This document shows positions 23,539-36,120 of a stretch of DNA of 64,000 nucleotides, one piece after another; position 1 is the stretch's first letter, and every line of letters begins with the position of its first letter. The stretch lies in assembly GCA_007922195.1 (NCBI GenBank), contig ML681989.1, positions 46,672,715 through 46,736,714 of the forward strand. The letters are read 5' to 3'. Made by a program: the position numbers and the translations under genes. The notes under the pieces were generated by a model, which was not told the origin of the DNA, made no database searches, and worked only from the letters and a program-made list of their open reading frames with translations. This DNA is from Podocnemis expansa (Eukaryota; Chordata; Testudines; Podocnemididae).

Positions 23539-23966
23539 GGGCTATGTCTACACTTAAAATCTTAGCTTGGACTTGCTTAGTCCGAACTAAATAGTTTGAA
23601 GTTAGTTTGAACTAACCGTGGTTTTTTTGGTTTGTTTGAACTAACTTTTTTGTTCAAACTAGCTGTGCTTTTTTAAGTTTGAACTAACTTTTTAGTTTGA
23701 ATTAAAAAAACATGGCTAGTTTGAACTTACTTTGTTTGAACTATCATGATTACATTGTGCTAGTTTGAACTAAATTTCAAAATAAGTTCGAACTAAGCAG
23801 TTAGTTCGGACTAACCAGACAAACTAACTAGTTCAAACTAAGCTTTGCTTTGTTCGAATTAAAAAAAAAATTAGTTCAAACTAGGCAAAGTCTAGTGTAG
23901 ACAGGGCTCAGATTAGTCCAGATTAAGCCTCCTTAATCCAAACTGGTTTGCTAGTGTATACATACC
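23539..23966. mobile_element. MITE family B (428 bp)
   Basis: The ends GGGCTATGTCTACACTT and AGTGTATACATACC are inverted, with triplet CAA at 23536-23538 and 23967-23969. The interior consists almost wholly of TTAGTTTGAACTAA-type palindromic words on both arms. It shares termini with MITE A but has different inner repeats. It lies within duplicated segment copy 2 and is missing from copy 1. Confidence 0.72.
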
Positions 23967-25384
23967 CAAGGGTGCCATACTGAGATGTCAAGTTTCCCTT
24001 TAGAAAATCCAGCCTAGTCATTTTAAAACTGTATAAAGTTCTCTTTGAGAACAATTCCAAAAGCAGCAAATAATAGCTCTGTGGACCTGACTCCCTTTCT
24101 GGTTTTAGACATGTCATTTAATCTACTGTCCTATTTACCCCCTCCTCTATAGAAAGCTGCTCACAGAGTGTCACACCATTGACTTGTTAGTGAGTATAAA
24201 GCTTTAGGTTGAGATTTTCAAAGCCATCTAGAAAATCTAGATGCTCAGTTCTCACTGATCTGAAGATTAAAAACACTACCACTTTCAATGCCTATTATAG
24301 CACAAGTGCTTTAGCTAGTCATCCTTCAACAGAATTAGTCATCAAGCCAAGTTTGCTCAAAGAATAGTGCTGTAATGCATATCTAGCTTTAAGGTGACAT
24401 TTTAAATCAGTAGTATAGAAAAAAATTTCCCCTTTATGTGGTTGCACATAAAATTTAGTTTTGATTCAATACCAATTTATTACTTCTTTAAAAAAAAAAG
24501 TCTGTAACTCTAACAATGATCTCCACTCTGCTAGTGTAACAAATGGCATGCTTCAGCAAAATGACTACTGATATCAGTGGGCTTATCAATTAGCAGTATA
24601 TACCTTTTACAATATACATATTGTGAAAAACATATATTATTGCATGAACACTCACATTGCTTTTTGCCAAGTTTGGGTACACTTTTCTTTCACCAAACCA
24701 ATGTGCAGGTCTAATTCTGATTTTCAACCCATCAAAAGCAAAAATAAAGATAAAAAAATCTAGAATCTGAATGCTAGAGATAGCTTTCACTATAATGACA
24801 CGACAGGTTCACATAGCTATATTCTCCTCCAAATTTTCTCAATTAAAATAGTACGAATCCTTTTGCAATCAATACATGTTCATGATGTTCAAGTCCCACT
24901 TTACCACTGGATGGTGCTGTCAACACATCACAGACATTGAGTCCCAGAAACACGCTAGTCTCACACTCCCAGATTTACCCATACCAAAAAACAATCCCAT
25001 ATTCTATAAATTTGAAATCTTTGAACAATAAAAATGGAAGCCAACTTTGTAATCAAAGTAGTCCAGAAAGATATTTGTTCACTTTGTTTAATCCTTTAAA
25101 AGATGGCTGGTAACTGGTGTTGTGTTTACAAGACAGAACTAGGATGGCATTATGTGCAACATTTCTATGTGGCGTAAGGAATGCATTCACAAGCCATAAA
25201 TTCTCTCTCTCTGTCTAGTAGGTGTTCAGGAGCTTAATATGAAACCTGCATAGACATTAGATGAAAATTAGGAATAATGGATATTATAACTGTGTATCAT
25301 GTACTTTCTGTCTTAGATACATATATGGTCCCTGTTAGTGTAGTATCTGAATGCTTCACAGTCTTTAATGAACTTACTCTCAGG

Positions 25385-25510
25385 AAGCCTATGAAGTAGG
25401 GAAATTCTGTTATCTACATGGTACAGATAGAGACTGAAGGCACAGACTAAGGCCTTGCCGAAGGTTACACAGGAAGCTTGTGGTGGTGCAGAAAACTGAA
25501 TAAGGCCTCC
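25385..25510 (+). mobile_element. MIR SINE
   Basis: AAGTAGGGAAATTCTGTTATC, then GATAGAGACTGAAGGCACAG, then GCCGAAGGTTACACAGGAAG follows the MIR central region (gradient of matches to GAGGAAACTGAGGCACAGAG and CAAGGTCACACAGC). It is old and diverged. Confidence 0.6.
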
Positions 25511-26390
25511 CAGGCCTCAGGCTACCATCTTAGCCCCCGGAATATCCTTCCTCTTTTAATGATCTCTGTGCACTCCAACAGAAGCAACTTTTCAACCTTC
25601 CCCTCCTCAGACTTCTTTATCACTACTTCCAGAAGGATTTTCTAACTTACTTTCAGGGTTATTTTTGAATATTGCCATTTAATTTAAGTTTGACAACCTA
25701 ATGGTGTGCACAGAATAGCTCAAGGCCGCTGAATCTGCAGAGTTGACGCTTGATATAATGTACAGATTGAAGTTAAAGGTTCTTTAATAAACACATGAGG
25801 GAGTTGCATGTCTTAAGATGACTTACAGCTTTAAAAGGGAACAGGTAGGATGAAACTATAATAAATGTAAGCTGTATGGCACATTTTGCTTGTGGCATTA
25901 GCTTTTTCCAGTTCTGCTATAAAATAACATGGGAAAGCTTATTTTAGTTATGATTTGGTTGAAGCTTAGGATTTTCTTTCATCTCTCCTTCTCTCTCTCT
26001 CTCTCTTTTTTTTTGTACTTTAGTTCTTCAGCCTCAGTGTTGGCTCTTTTTTGTCTCTGTGATCCTACACTTGTTTCAAGATGACAAGCTTAATGCCATT
26101 TGATAGGATGAGAGACGATGATTCTTCTGCACAGTCCTTCAGGTGCATTCCTATTACTGATGACATTTTTGCATTTCTTTTTCTCTTGTAGTAGTGACAT
26201 TTCAGAAGGGAATGAAAGCAAGAGCATTCACAGTTCACAGAGGATAACATTCACTTGGGTACATTGGTCCAACTCAAGTCATCAGAATCGGTAGTAAAAA
26301 GCAGTACATTGTCCTTGTGCCAGCACTCTGCATGGAGTGAATTTCACCTAGTGATGCTGTAGAAAATCTCAGCACCAATCATGTGACCTC

Positions 26391-29157
26391 CACATTCTTA
26401 ATTTGTGCCCTGCCAGTAAGCATTCATTCCCCCCACATAGGTGTTATTTATTGGTCTCCTTCCCTCTGATCCCACCTCCCCCCACCTATACCTTTGAAGA
26501 GCTTGTTGCAGGACCTAGATGCCTCAGGTTACCAATTAAACTAATAGTTTATGTACCCTGAAACCTTCGGAGCAAAAATGTTTCATGGCAATAAGATAAC
26601 TTCCGAGAGCAGCTGGGCCCCAAAATATGAACTTCAAAGGTAGGGGATTTTGGGTGTGCCAGGAGATTAAGATTTGGCGATCAAGGGAATGGTCAACAGT
26701 CTATTGCAGGGTCATAGGAGGGACATTAACTAAGATAAGGTTAAAAGCAGGGAGAAAGGAGCCAAAGAGTTTAGGTAATCTTCCATGAAATTTGCTGAAA
26801 CTTTTCAGTATATTTGTTCGTTATTCACTACATATAACTCATTTACAGTGGGAAGTCATGGACATTAAAGTCAACAGGACCACAGACTGCAGGACAATTC
26901 AAAGATATAGCTCTGCATGTATCACCTGAGAGCGTGTGCACTTTTGGTCATGTTATATATTGTTTGGCTGCTATTGGACAGACAAATAAATTGTTTTAGG
27001 TGAACACAAATGCTAAGGTTTTTTTGTACTGAAGCTAATAAGATGCTGAAACTGCCTATATCATTTTATACGGTGTTTACTTCAAAAACTTGCAATGGAC
27101 AAGAGCAGTGATGTAATTCCCCTGACTGCACTCATTGTTCTTTTATGGTTGTAGAAAATGGACTCCTTTCTTGCCAAGGTTGTGAGTCACTGAAATGGGT
27201 ATTATTTAAAAACAAAGAGATAATCCAATTCACATGAGAATGTTTGCACCTGGTGCTTAAAGGCACAGGATCCAAACTCTTCCTTGTCTGTCAGTAGGGT
27301 TTCATATGTGCTAGGTGGAGTCTGGAATCTGAAGGATGTCTGTTTGGTTACAGAGTGACTGGAATAGTTCAATTACAAAGTTAGTATTTAAGGATGCAGT
27401 CTCCCGGTATAAATATTTCACCTATTGCCATTTGGGGATTATGTGGTGAATCCACACTGAGCATCCAATTACTTTTACCACCTGCAGGTATTTCTATAGC
27501 CTTTTCTTGTTCATTAAGACCATCAAACTTTCCTTATCCACTAGTTTATTTGCTGTTCTGTATCCTTCCAGAGGAGTAATAGAATTTTCTAATCTACTGA
27601 TATTACTAAACTATCCTCTCCCCCAGCTCCACAATTTATATCTAGAACAATTTAACCACTAAAAATAATTTCTATAGCTGGAATATTTATTCAGTTCTAT
27701 TCACCTTTAAGTAGAGAGAGAACCTTTTTCCAACACTGGGGGAGACGCTGACCTCTGTTAAACTAGTGCAGCTCTGCCAAAGCCAGTGAGGCTGTACCAT
27801 GAAACTGAAAATTAGGCTTCTTCTCTAATTGAGGCTTGTTTAAGACTTGCTGGAGAGGTTAACTACTATTTGATCACAATGCTCCCTCTGGCTTTCAAAC
27901 TCTCGAATGCCTTTTCATTCTGACTTTTCCTCTTCAGAAAACTTCAGTTTTCATGAAATGTAAAGACCAAAGAACAGATGAGAGTACAATCGCTAACTGT
28001 TAGAGATGTCAAGAGACTTGACGTTTCAGTGATCAGTAACAATGTGACCTCTGATATCTCTGTAAAGGTAGCAAAGATTTTAAAAGCTTAGAAGTCCACA
28101 TCAGGTGGTTTTTTTTTTTTTTTTTTTTTTTTAAGTAATACTAACTGCAGTTATTTCACAGAATTTGGTGATTGTCATGTGTAGGAACCCAAATGATTAG
28201 ATGACTCATTCTAGCCTCCTAACATTGTAACTATTTGCATCAGTGGAAACAATCAGTCAGGTTAGGATTTATCTGGAGAATAACCTGTTATTTCTTTATA
28301 ATGGGAGGCACTCTCAGTAGTAGCAAAGTGAAGTCAGTTTGAATTAACCAGGCTACACACTGCTGTAAACAAATCCATCGATCAACGCTTTGCAGATGAT
28401 ACCATAGGAACAAAGCCATTTTTCTGCATTCTGCACAATCCATACTTAAGCATCCAAAACTGACTTTGATAGCACAACTGTTGAGCTTCAAAACAGTTCA
28501 CCCACTATGCATCATACCCATCTTTTTCATGTTTCATGGGTTACAAATCACCATGATTTTATGTATAATATGTAACAGTGAACCTGTGTTAAAGCACCTA
28601 AGAACCACTGAGGCTTTAAAAAAAAGAGCAATATAAAATGATGCCAAACTGTATTTGAGAAACTGGAAATGCACTTTTCTCCCTCAGAGACCTCTGGAGA
28701 TTCTCTAGTTCCATTATCCTCCCAAGGTAGATCATCTGAACCACATCCTTTAGACAAACCTGTAATCTTAGGTGTTTTAAAGGCTGTGATGGGACATCTG
28801 AGCAACAGAAAAGACAATATGTAAGATGGACTGTGATTAGCAGATTATATGATTATCAGTTTGATTTGCTTTGACTTAAAAAACAGAGAAGTATTACAGA
28901 ATACTTTTCATACATTTCATTCTGTGATGTTAAGGGACTGGTGCAGATTTATGAGTTTACACTGAGTTTATGATTTACCATTTCCCCAATGAAAGATCCT
29001 ACTATTTCCAGTTTTATTCTGTGCCTCTGAGGGGCAATTTTGTTAGAACTGTTGCAGTCTTTCTAAAAAGTACATGTTTTTAGGGGTGCTACTGCATAAA
29101 CTATGAATTTTGTGTTGAGATTTCACTGGGCAGTTTAAGAGACAAAAACACTCTTTG
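26391..29157. other. Mostly unique DNA
   Basis: No transposon end or strong coding signal is seen, apart from a candidate exon at 28650-28797. A 24-base T tract lies at 28109-28132. Short open frames (for example 27394-27579 and 28288-28491) have no recognisable domain. Confidence 0.4.
28650..28797 (-). other. Candidate host coding exon, unidentified
   Basis: On the minus strand a pyrimidine-rich tract ending TTTTCTGTTGCTCAG makes a good splice acceptor at 28798. About 148 bases of open frame follow. The encoded peptide is hydrophilic and well mixed (KTPKITGLSKGCGSDDLPWE, then NGTRESPEVSEGEKC), unlike the repeat-derived frames elsewhere. A possible but weak donor GT lies at 28649-28648; a better-looking CAG|GTTTGT donor occurs earlier, within the frame. 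The protein is not recognised. It may simply be a chance open frame. Confidence 0.2.
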
Positions 29158-29164
29158 TCTACAC

Positions 29165-29361
29165 CAGTGTTTACCAGCCAGTGTGTCATGGCACATGGGT
29201 GTGCCATCAGGCCTGAACAGTTGTGCCACAGAATTTTTTGAAAAACTATTCAAAGAGTTCTGGATTGACTCATGAATGCTCATCTGGAGACTGTATGGTG
29301 GTGTGCCTCAAAATAAAGGCATTGGGGTGTGCCGCATCAGACAAAATGTTTGGAGCTACTG
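29165..29361. mobile_element. hAT MITE (197 bp) with perfect target duplication
   Basis: It begins CAGTGTTTACCAGCCAG and ends TTTGGAGCTACTG. The 8-mer GTCTACAC is present unchanged at 29157-29164 and 29362-29369. The interior, with TGTGTCATGGCACA and GGGGTGTGCCGCA, is non-coding. Confidence 0.85.
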
Positions 29362-29955
29362 GTCTACACTTAAGCATTTGTTTGTTGTTGCCAAATTGCT
29401 CAGAACTGTGAAAAAATTATGTGCTTTGAATGGTGCAGGTAACTCAGCCTAACAACTAATGTAGATGCAGCTCAGCTGACAAAAAAATTTTTTCAACGAC
29501 TCAGCCATTGCCTCTTTGAAAATCAATTAACTATTGATGAAAAAACTTTGACAATGTAGGAAGTGTGTACATAGTGGTATAGCTGCAGCACCATCCGGTG
29601 CCATTATAGTGGCTGGAATGAATATATATCCTTAGACTCTGCCAAAGAAATGCAGAAAGAAGCCTTTAATATTAAAAAAGTAGTTAATTGAATGAAAAAC
29701 TTCAGAAAATATTCTAACTCTCAATTAAACCAGCCCCCAAATATTTCTTACCTTTGTGTGGATATGGCTGTAAATGGGTAAAAATCTGTTTTTTAAAGGG
29801 ATTGTGTTTGCATCCTTAAATTTGATGATGCTGTCACCTCCTCATAATGAAACACTACACTCCTAAAGAAGCTTGGATCTCTTGTTGCTGCAGCAAATGA
29901 AATAAAGGAAGATCTCCTTTCTGAAAGCTGTAGAAATATCCTGCCACTAGCCAAT

Positions 29956-29957
<2 letters not shown>

Positions 29958-30012
<55 letters not shown>

Positions 30013-30030
30013 AACACAAACACACACTCT
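29958..30030. repeat. Compound (TC)n(AC)n microsatellite
   Basis: About 17 TC units (29958-29990) run directly into AC units with AAAC interruptions, up to about 30028. The nearby minus-strand open frame with RERERE and VCVCVC runs (29793-30068) is a product of this repeat. Confidence 0.9.
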
Positions 30031-30284
30031 ATCCTTCTTTCTCTGACATCACTAGCAAAAGTCTTCACTAACTTTTACAGCAGTAGATTTGGCCTAAAAT
30101 AGCATGCAACAAAAATAACTTTGATTATGTACTGCTTCGCTCAAATAAAGCAGTGGTAGGCATCCTTCAGTCTTGAAAGACCAAGGGCATGCAGCCCAGA
30201 GAGATAAAACATTTGCTCGGTTGTTTTTATGATAGCCAGGACTATGTCTCAAGAGCTCACTCAAAGGAAACAATTTCTGGTGCA

Positions 30285-31125
30285 TTAGTCTTCTGCAAGC
30301 TCTTTCTCCTCCACTGTGATTGACTGCTTTCTCTCAGCTTTGGAGAGATTTTTATTACGTTCTTGTTTCCAAAGGCTGTGGTCCTGAGTGTGATCTTCAC
30401 TGTTATCCATATCCATTTCTTTGATGTCTTGCTTGCACACACCCTTGAAATGTAACTTGCGGTGTCCTTTAGATCTTTTCCCAGGTGCCAATTTGTTGTA
30501 GAGGATGAATTTTGGGATGTGCTCATCATTCATTTAGAACACACACACAAGCCAGCAGAGGAGTTTCTGTTTAAAGAACATTCACGTGCTGGATATGCTG
30601 AACCATTTGAGTACTTCAGTGCTAGGACTCAGTCCCTCCAGGAGTTTTCAAGAATTTGATGAAGACAATGCATACGAAAGCTGTTGGGAGAGTACAAGGT
30701 ACATATCTTGCTCCTGTACAAAAGTGTACAGATAATGGATGCAGAATATACACAGATCTTTTTGTGTTTTGTCAGTTTATTGTTTTGTAATCCCTCTTTA
30801 TGCATCCAGATATTGTTGTGGCAGCTTCCCAGGTGTGGATGTTGAAGTTCCATTTCAAATAAAAGGTTGACTGCAAAAGGGGACCCCAAATATGTGAACT
30901 CATTCACTGTTTTTAAGTTCATAATTATTTATGTTAATGGCGGGTGTTGCTTCAGCTCTTGGGCAAATTATATTGGTCTTCTTTAAGCTTATGCTAAGCC
31001 CAAAGTCTTGGCAGGCTTTGGTAAAACTGTCCATAAGATTCTCAAGATAGGCTACTACATGAGCTGTCACTGCTGCATCATCAGCAAAGAGGAGGTGTTG
31101 AATACAGACCTCCTGAGCCTTGGCT
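30285..31125 (-). pseudogene. Non-LTR retrotransposon RT relic with FADD box
   Basis: Three minus-strand blocks lie in the right order. Near 31090-31060 is LLFADDAAVTAH, the catalytic reverse transcriptase box (FADD variant). At 30922-30629 come NEFTYLGSPFA, then TLLYRSKICTLY and MHCLHQILENSWRD, which match the thumb and post-RT region. At 30533-30285 are IPKFILYNKLAPGKRSKG and KGVCKQDIKEMD. Frames change between blocks, and the 5' part with endonuclease is absent, so the element is dead. It resembles the fragment at 7850-8325. RT copies RNA into DNA at a nicked target in intact relatives. Confidence 0.7.
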
Positions 31126-31224
31126 TTAGATCTGTCTTACATGTTTGAATGGCTTTCCATCATATCTTGAATGCAAGTAGAGGTACCTCCCTCAAATATA
31201 ACCAGTGCATTTTCAAAGAGGTTT

Positions 31225-31330
31225 AACTGCATGGGAAGCATGAAAGGGTAATGAAAAAGGATTACTTACCAGTAACTGTTTTTTGAGAGTTTCTCCTCTT
31301 TGCATTCTCACTTGTGAGATTGATACCACC
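31225..31330 (+). mobile_element. DIRS terminal fragment
   Basis: AAAAAGGATTACTTACCAG, then TTTCTCCTCTTTGCATTCTC resembles the end region of the DIRS element near 57195-57290 (GGTAAGTAACCC with a nearby TTCTTCGAGTGTTGCTC), read in the opposite direction. It is short and diverged, and the assignment is tentative. Confidence 0.4.
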
Positions 31331-31406
31331 TCATAGACCTTTGGTAACCTTTGAAATGCAGCATCTGTTTGGCTCAATTGCCCTGCTTCTCCCCCCACTT
31401 CTCTAT

Positions 31407-31833
31407 GGGTATGTCCACATGTCTCTTTTATTTTGAAATAGCATTGGTTATTTCGAAATAAAAAAGATCAGGTCCACACAACGTTTTCTTATTTCAAAAT
31501 GACAGGCTCCGTCATTTCGAAATAAGAACCATCATTTTGACACAGCTTAATCCCCATTCATTTCAAAACGGCTGTTACTTCGAAAGGGTTATTTCAAAAT
31601 AAGGCCATGTGGATGTGTTGTTTCGAAACAACACCATTGTTTTGAAACAACTGTTTCAAAACAACATGTCCAAATGGCCTTATTTCAAAATAACCATTTC
31701 ACAATGACAGCCATTTTGATAGCAGGCTTTCCCTTATTTCAAAATAAGTCATTTTGAAACAAGGGCTTTATTTCAAAATAAGTCATTTCAAAATGACTTA
31801 TTTTGAAATAAAAGTTTGTGTGTGGACATAGCC
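31407..31833. mobile_element. MITE family A (427 bp)
   Basis: The ends GGGTATGTCCACATG and TGTGTGGACATAGCC are inverted. The interior is packed with TTATTTCGAAATAA-type words, so each arm can fold on the other. The flanking triplets are TAT and AAT (2 of 3). There is no GC-rich core, so it is an internal deletion form relative to 22505-23166. Confidence 0.72.
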
Positions 31834-31836
31834 AAT

Positions 31837-33710
31837 GTGAAGGATTCCAAAAGTAGACAAGGATGAGTGGGCTTGACTGCTCCTCACTTCCTTCTCTAAT
31901 TCTAGTTGAGTGGCTTGGAGCACAGACAGGCAAGAATTCTGAAAGAGATTAAAGTGGAGATTATTACTGATGGAATTTGGGGTGAGGACATAAACAGCAC
32001 ACAATCTCCATATACTACACTGCTTATTGAGGAAAAACAATTTCACCCTTTGGACAGAATTATATGGCTGCTTTTTTTTTTTTTTAATCACAGAATATGG
32101 TAGAGATCTTATATATGTAAGTTTTACTAATGTCAGACTAGAGGATTAAGACTATTGTGATAAGATTATAATCTCATGTCAAAAGAGGTTTGTCCTGAGT
32201 ATCCTCCAGGCAGACTTTCTGAATCAATAGATTTACAGGAAATGTATAGTGCAATTCCTGACTTCAAACCCACTTAAACTGGTCATCACACCATTTCAAG
32301 TAAGCTGTTTATAAGACTTAATAAATATGGATCCTCAGCCCCAGATCTGACTCTCAGGCACCTCAGTTTCACAGATAATGGGCATCAGATCACTACAGGA
32401 ACTTAGTAAACAGAATCCGTGGATTCAAGGACATTAATGAGACTATGTAGAAACCACTTATGAAAAACAAGCTGTTTTTGAGTTAATGCAAAACAAAGAA
32501 ATTATAGACTAAAGTAAGGGGTGGTTCCCACAGAAATTTTTTATTTTTTGGCAATTAAAAATAAATCAAACCCTAAGCATCTCTGCCAAAAATCAGAATT
32601 TTGAAATGCTGCCCACTCTGCCTCATGGTGGTTGTAGTACAGGCATTTCATGCCCCCCCCTTCTATATCTGGGATTTCTGGTTGAACTATATCACACATG
32701 GCAAAAGAGGGGTCATCACTACAACAGCTAAGATGATTCATTATCTGAGCCCCCTGAAAAAACCCAAAAAGTCCTAGGCACAGAGTAAAAAAAAAAAAGC
32801 CTTCTTACAGTGCAACTTTGTCACTAACACTGCAATCAACATACATTTTTTTGTTCTAGTGAAATTGGAAGTGAGGGAAACAAACACTGGTTGTGCTCCT
32901 TAGGGAATGAGTCTCCCTCCAGACCATAGCATCCTTCCCAGCATAGGAAAATATACTTTGATCTCCCAAGACCAGGAGCAATGAGTCAAACTGCAGGAAC
33001 TTGAGTTAGGACTACATTATGGAATTGACAAATACTGAAATTAGGCTAATGGACCAGCCCCCATGCCTTTTTTAATGTATTCATATGCACAAATTCTACC
33101 CTCATTTTATCTAGGAGAGCCCATAGCCTTCAGGTACAAGGAGTGCAGAATCTATCCAGTAGTTGGATGAATTTTATATAACAAACTCAGTGTGAGCTCA
33201 GCATTAGAATGAAACTTTATACTGAATATGTTTCAAGAAAGCCTTATTTTTTTCTAGTCAAAGCAGATCAAATTGAGTCTTCCAGTAACACCTTCTTTCC
33301 ACAAAATCTTCATTAACACTCAAGCATTTTATTATAGACTTTAAAATCTGTGAGGCTACAAAATCACCCCTCTTTACTGAACTGGAACTAAGTATGTTTA
33401 TTTTATTTTTATAGCCCTTGAGATGGCTTATAAATTACTTCTCTTTCTTGGGCCTCTTATTTCTTCATATTTGACTCCAGATTCCTCACTGACAGTTATC
33501 ACCACAGAACTTTACTCCACACCTCTGCCTGCTAAGCAAAACAATTAAGTTTTGGTTCACTACACCTTTCTCAAAGTATAAACAGAAGGTGGTAGAATTT
33601 TAACCTTAGATCTGTACTTCTAAACTGTAGCACTTGATTTTTCTATTTCTTGTTCTTGCGCTGATCCTAGCTTTCTGCATGGACTAGACCCATGTAAGAG
33701 CTTTAAAGTA
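31837..33710. other. Unassigned DNA
   Basis: No gene or repeat family is recognised. Short A tracts occur near 32070 and 32790. Confidence 0.4.
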
Positions 33711-33718
33711 GTGTTTCA

Positions 33719-34195
33719 CAGCCTGTGGGCCAAAAGTGGCTTGGAGCTTTTTCTCCTGTAGGCAGAAGGGAGTTGCTGCCTAAGGACCCAGGTGGAGTGC
33801 ATTTCAGTGGGGCTAAAAGACCAGTGCAGGCTCCTCGCTGCAGCCTAGGAATAGGAGATCAATGATCCTCTTCCCCTGTTTGTAGCAGAAACCATGGCAG
33901 AGTGCTCCACTTAGGTCCCTAGGCATTGAGATTTCTGCTGGAGCCAGAGGGAGGAGCCACTCATCTTCCATTCCCCTGGCTAGAGAAGGGAACCACAGGG
34001 GTATAGGATGCTTGTGTTTTCCCTGCTGCAGCTAGGGAGATGGGAGATCAGTGAAGAAATTGTTTGCTTACTGAACTCCTTCTGTCGTGCTGCAGTGTGG
34101 TTGGGAATGAGGACTGCTGGCAGAGACTGGTAGCCCTTCAAGGTCGTAAAAATGATATCTGTGGCCCTCAAGACAAAAGGTTGGGAATCACCACA
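33719..34195. mobile_element. Old hAT relic (~477 bp)
   Basis: AGTGTTTCACAGCCTGTGGG at the left and AAAAGGTTGGGAATCACCAC at the right are diverged inverted termini of the CAGTGKTTCCCAACC type. No target duplication survives. The interior is moderately GC-rich and non-coding. Confidence 0.55.
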
Positions 34196-35958
34196 AGTGT
34201 GTGAGTGCTTCTATATAGTAACTGAAATACTTCAAAAGCCTAGTTCTGTAGTGCTTAGAAGACAGATTTAACCCCATGCAGGTCTATAACATTTTCAGAA
34301 TTCTATACAAAATAATATTATGTTTAACAGCAGTGCAACAAGATGTTAATACTATGTGAATGAGCCAAGTCTCACCAGCGCTTAACTCATACCACTTAAG
34401 TATTCAAAACTCACAACTCTTAAAGGTTTTTTTTTCATTTATTCTTAATAGATAAATCTTAACCTGAGTGTCCTCCAGAATTGTATTGCTTCAAGGAACT
34501 CTCTTCCCCCAAGACTCCATGCCATCCACTTGCATTAGAGGTACACTAGCTTTAGCTTTCCGTGTTGAGCTTAATGAGACATACCTGATTCACCTGCCAA
34601 ACAGAGAACAGACCTACCTAGAGCCCTAGAATCTGACAACATTACATACCCCCTGAAATGAACAAAGGCTACAATATTAAAGCCCTAAAATGCCAGTCAG
34701 CACCTTTGATTAGGTGCTAGTAGTAATGCAGCCTCCCACAGATGGCTATGTCAAGGCTTTTAGTTTGAATAGTCTAAGCAAAAGATGTGCCTTGTCAGTT
34801 TAAACAACTGTAAAAGCTTGAATAAATCTAATTTGACTATTCATATGCACATGTCTAAAATCTCTTTTAGAAAAGCAACAGTGCCTCGTCCATTGTAAGA
34901 CTGAGTTCACCAGAAGTCTTTGCTAAAGCTTTTCACTCTTCCATCTCTGCCCTTCAAACGATCTCTTTGAACAAATGAGGTAGTCTGTAACTGCAATGGA
35001 GGTGATCTGAGAAGTTTAGACTGAATCATATTGTTCTTGTGATATGAGATTTCATAGAAATCAAGTCACTTCATTACATTAGGTTTGTTTCCATCACAAA
35101 TTTGTTTTGCAACAAAATGGAAAAAAATAATTCCAATAGTATCAAGCTATCACATTTCGACATTTTCAATACGAAATATTTTGGTTTTGGGGTTCCACTC
35201 CAATTGAGAATGAAACCAAATTTCTAAACCTTTAAAACCTGCATAAAATCGAACTTCCATCCTGTGCACATCTCCATTCAGCAATACATCTTTCAATTGA
35301 TCAACACTGCTAATAAACTGATGCTATTAACAAACTCAGAGAGATAAAGATTAGCACAACATACAGCCAGAGAGAATCTCGAGTCCTAAGTGCCACCTCG
35401 TTATATACACATTTGAGCAACTTTAGATTTATAGTGCATCATAATAAAATGTTATTTCACAGATTCAGAAAGCCTATTACTCTTAAACAGGATTCAAGAC
35501 ATGCAGTAAGCTCCTCATGACTAAAATTCAATCAGTTCTCTTTGTAAGGCAGGGCTTGACTAAACCTGGGTGCTAGGTTGCTCTGGTGCCCAGGAATTGT
35601 ACTGTGCTGCCTAGCTGTGCCACGGTACTTCAGGGTTGGAACACCCCCGCCAACAACAACAATAAAGAAAAAAGCTGCTGGCACTGTCAGCAGTACGTGG
35701 CTTTCTTTTGATGGTGCAAGTGTCTGCAGTGGCATGGGAGGGGCGCAGCAAGACCTTCGCACCACCATTGAAAGTGTCTACAGTGGCAATGTTTTTTCAG
35801 CAGCAGGGCAGGGGGCTTCTTTGCCCTACTTCACTGCTAAAAGTAGTAGCAGTGGCTTTTTGGGAATGGGGGGGCCCTCTAGAGTGCCACACACCTAGGT
35901 GCCTCAATTTTGGGGCTAGTGCCTAGATGTGCAGCACATTTGTTTGGGACTCTTGTAA
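34196..35958. other. Unassigned DNA with a possible repeat at 35540-35900
   Basis: The first 1.3 kb is AT-rich with no feature. 35540-35900 is richer in GC, opens with GGCAGGGCTTGACTAAACC and has the composition of the non-autonomous DNA elements around it. No paired termini were found. Confidence 0.35.
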
Positions 35959-36117
35959 AGGCATGTTCTCTTCAGATAGAGCTACATTCATGTGAACATA
36001 GAACATCGAAATTGGCGCCTGCCAAAGTCCACGTTGGGGAGTTACAGCACAGCACACTGCTGCATGTTGCATTTCACATCCATGGAGTCTGAACTGTGAA
36101 GTAGTGTAGACATGCCC
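35959..36117. mobile_element. Small MITE (~159 bp), family A/B type ends
   Basis: AGGCATGTTCTCTTCA at the left and AGTGTAGACATGCCC at the right are inverted. Flanking triplets TAA and TTA fit a 3-bp TWA duplication. Ends are related to the larger MITEs, but the interior lacks their palindromic words. Confidence 0.45.
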
Positions 36118-36120
36118 TTA

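Larger units (their letters stand above)
23190..26390. other. Duplicated host segment, copy 2
   Basis: It is the partner of 9085-13495, in the same orientation and about 13-15 kb away. The variable offset is explained by different insertions: MITE B at 23539 here; two hAT elements and a solo LTR in the other copy. Matching blocks occur in the same order across the interval, and the match fades near 26390. It shows no conserved reading frame. It includes a MIR at 25385-25510 and pyrimidine tracts at 23264-23281 and 25985-26010. Confidence 0.6.

Noticed and set aside
29793..30068. Minus-strand 91-codon frame with RERERE and VCVCVC runs
   Set aside because: It is the translation of a (TC)n(AC)n microsatellite.
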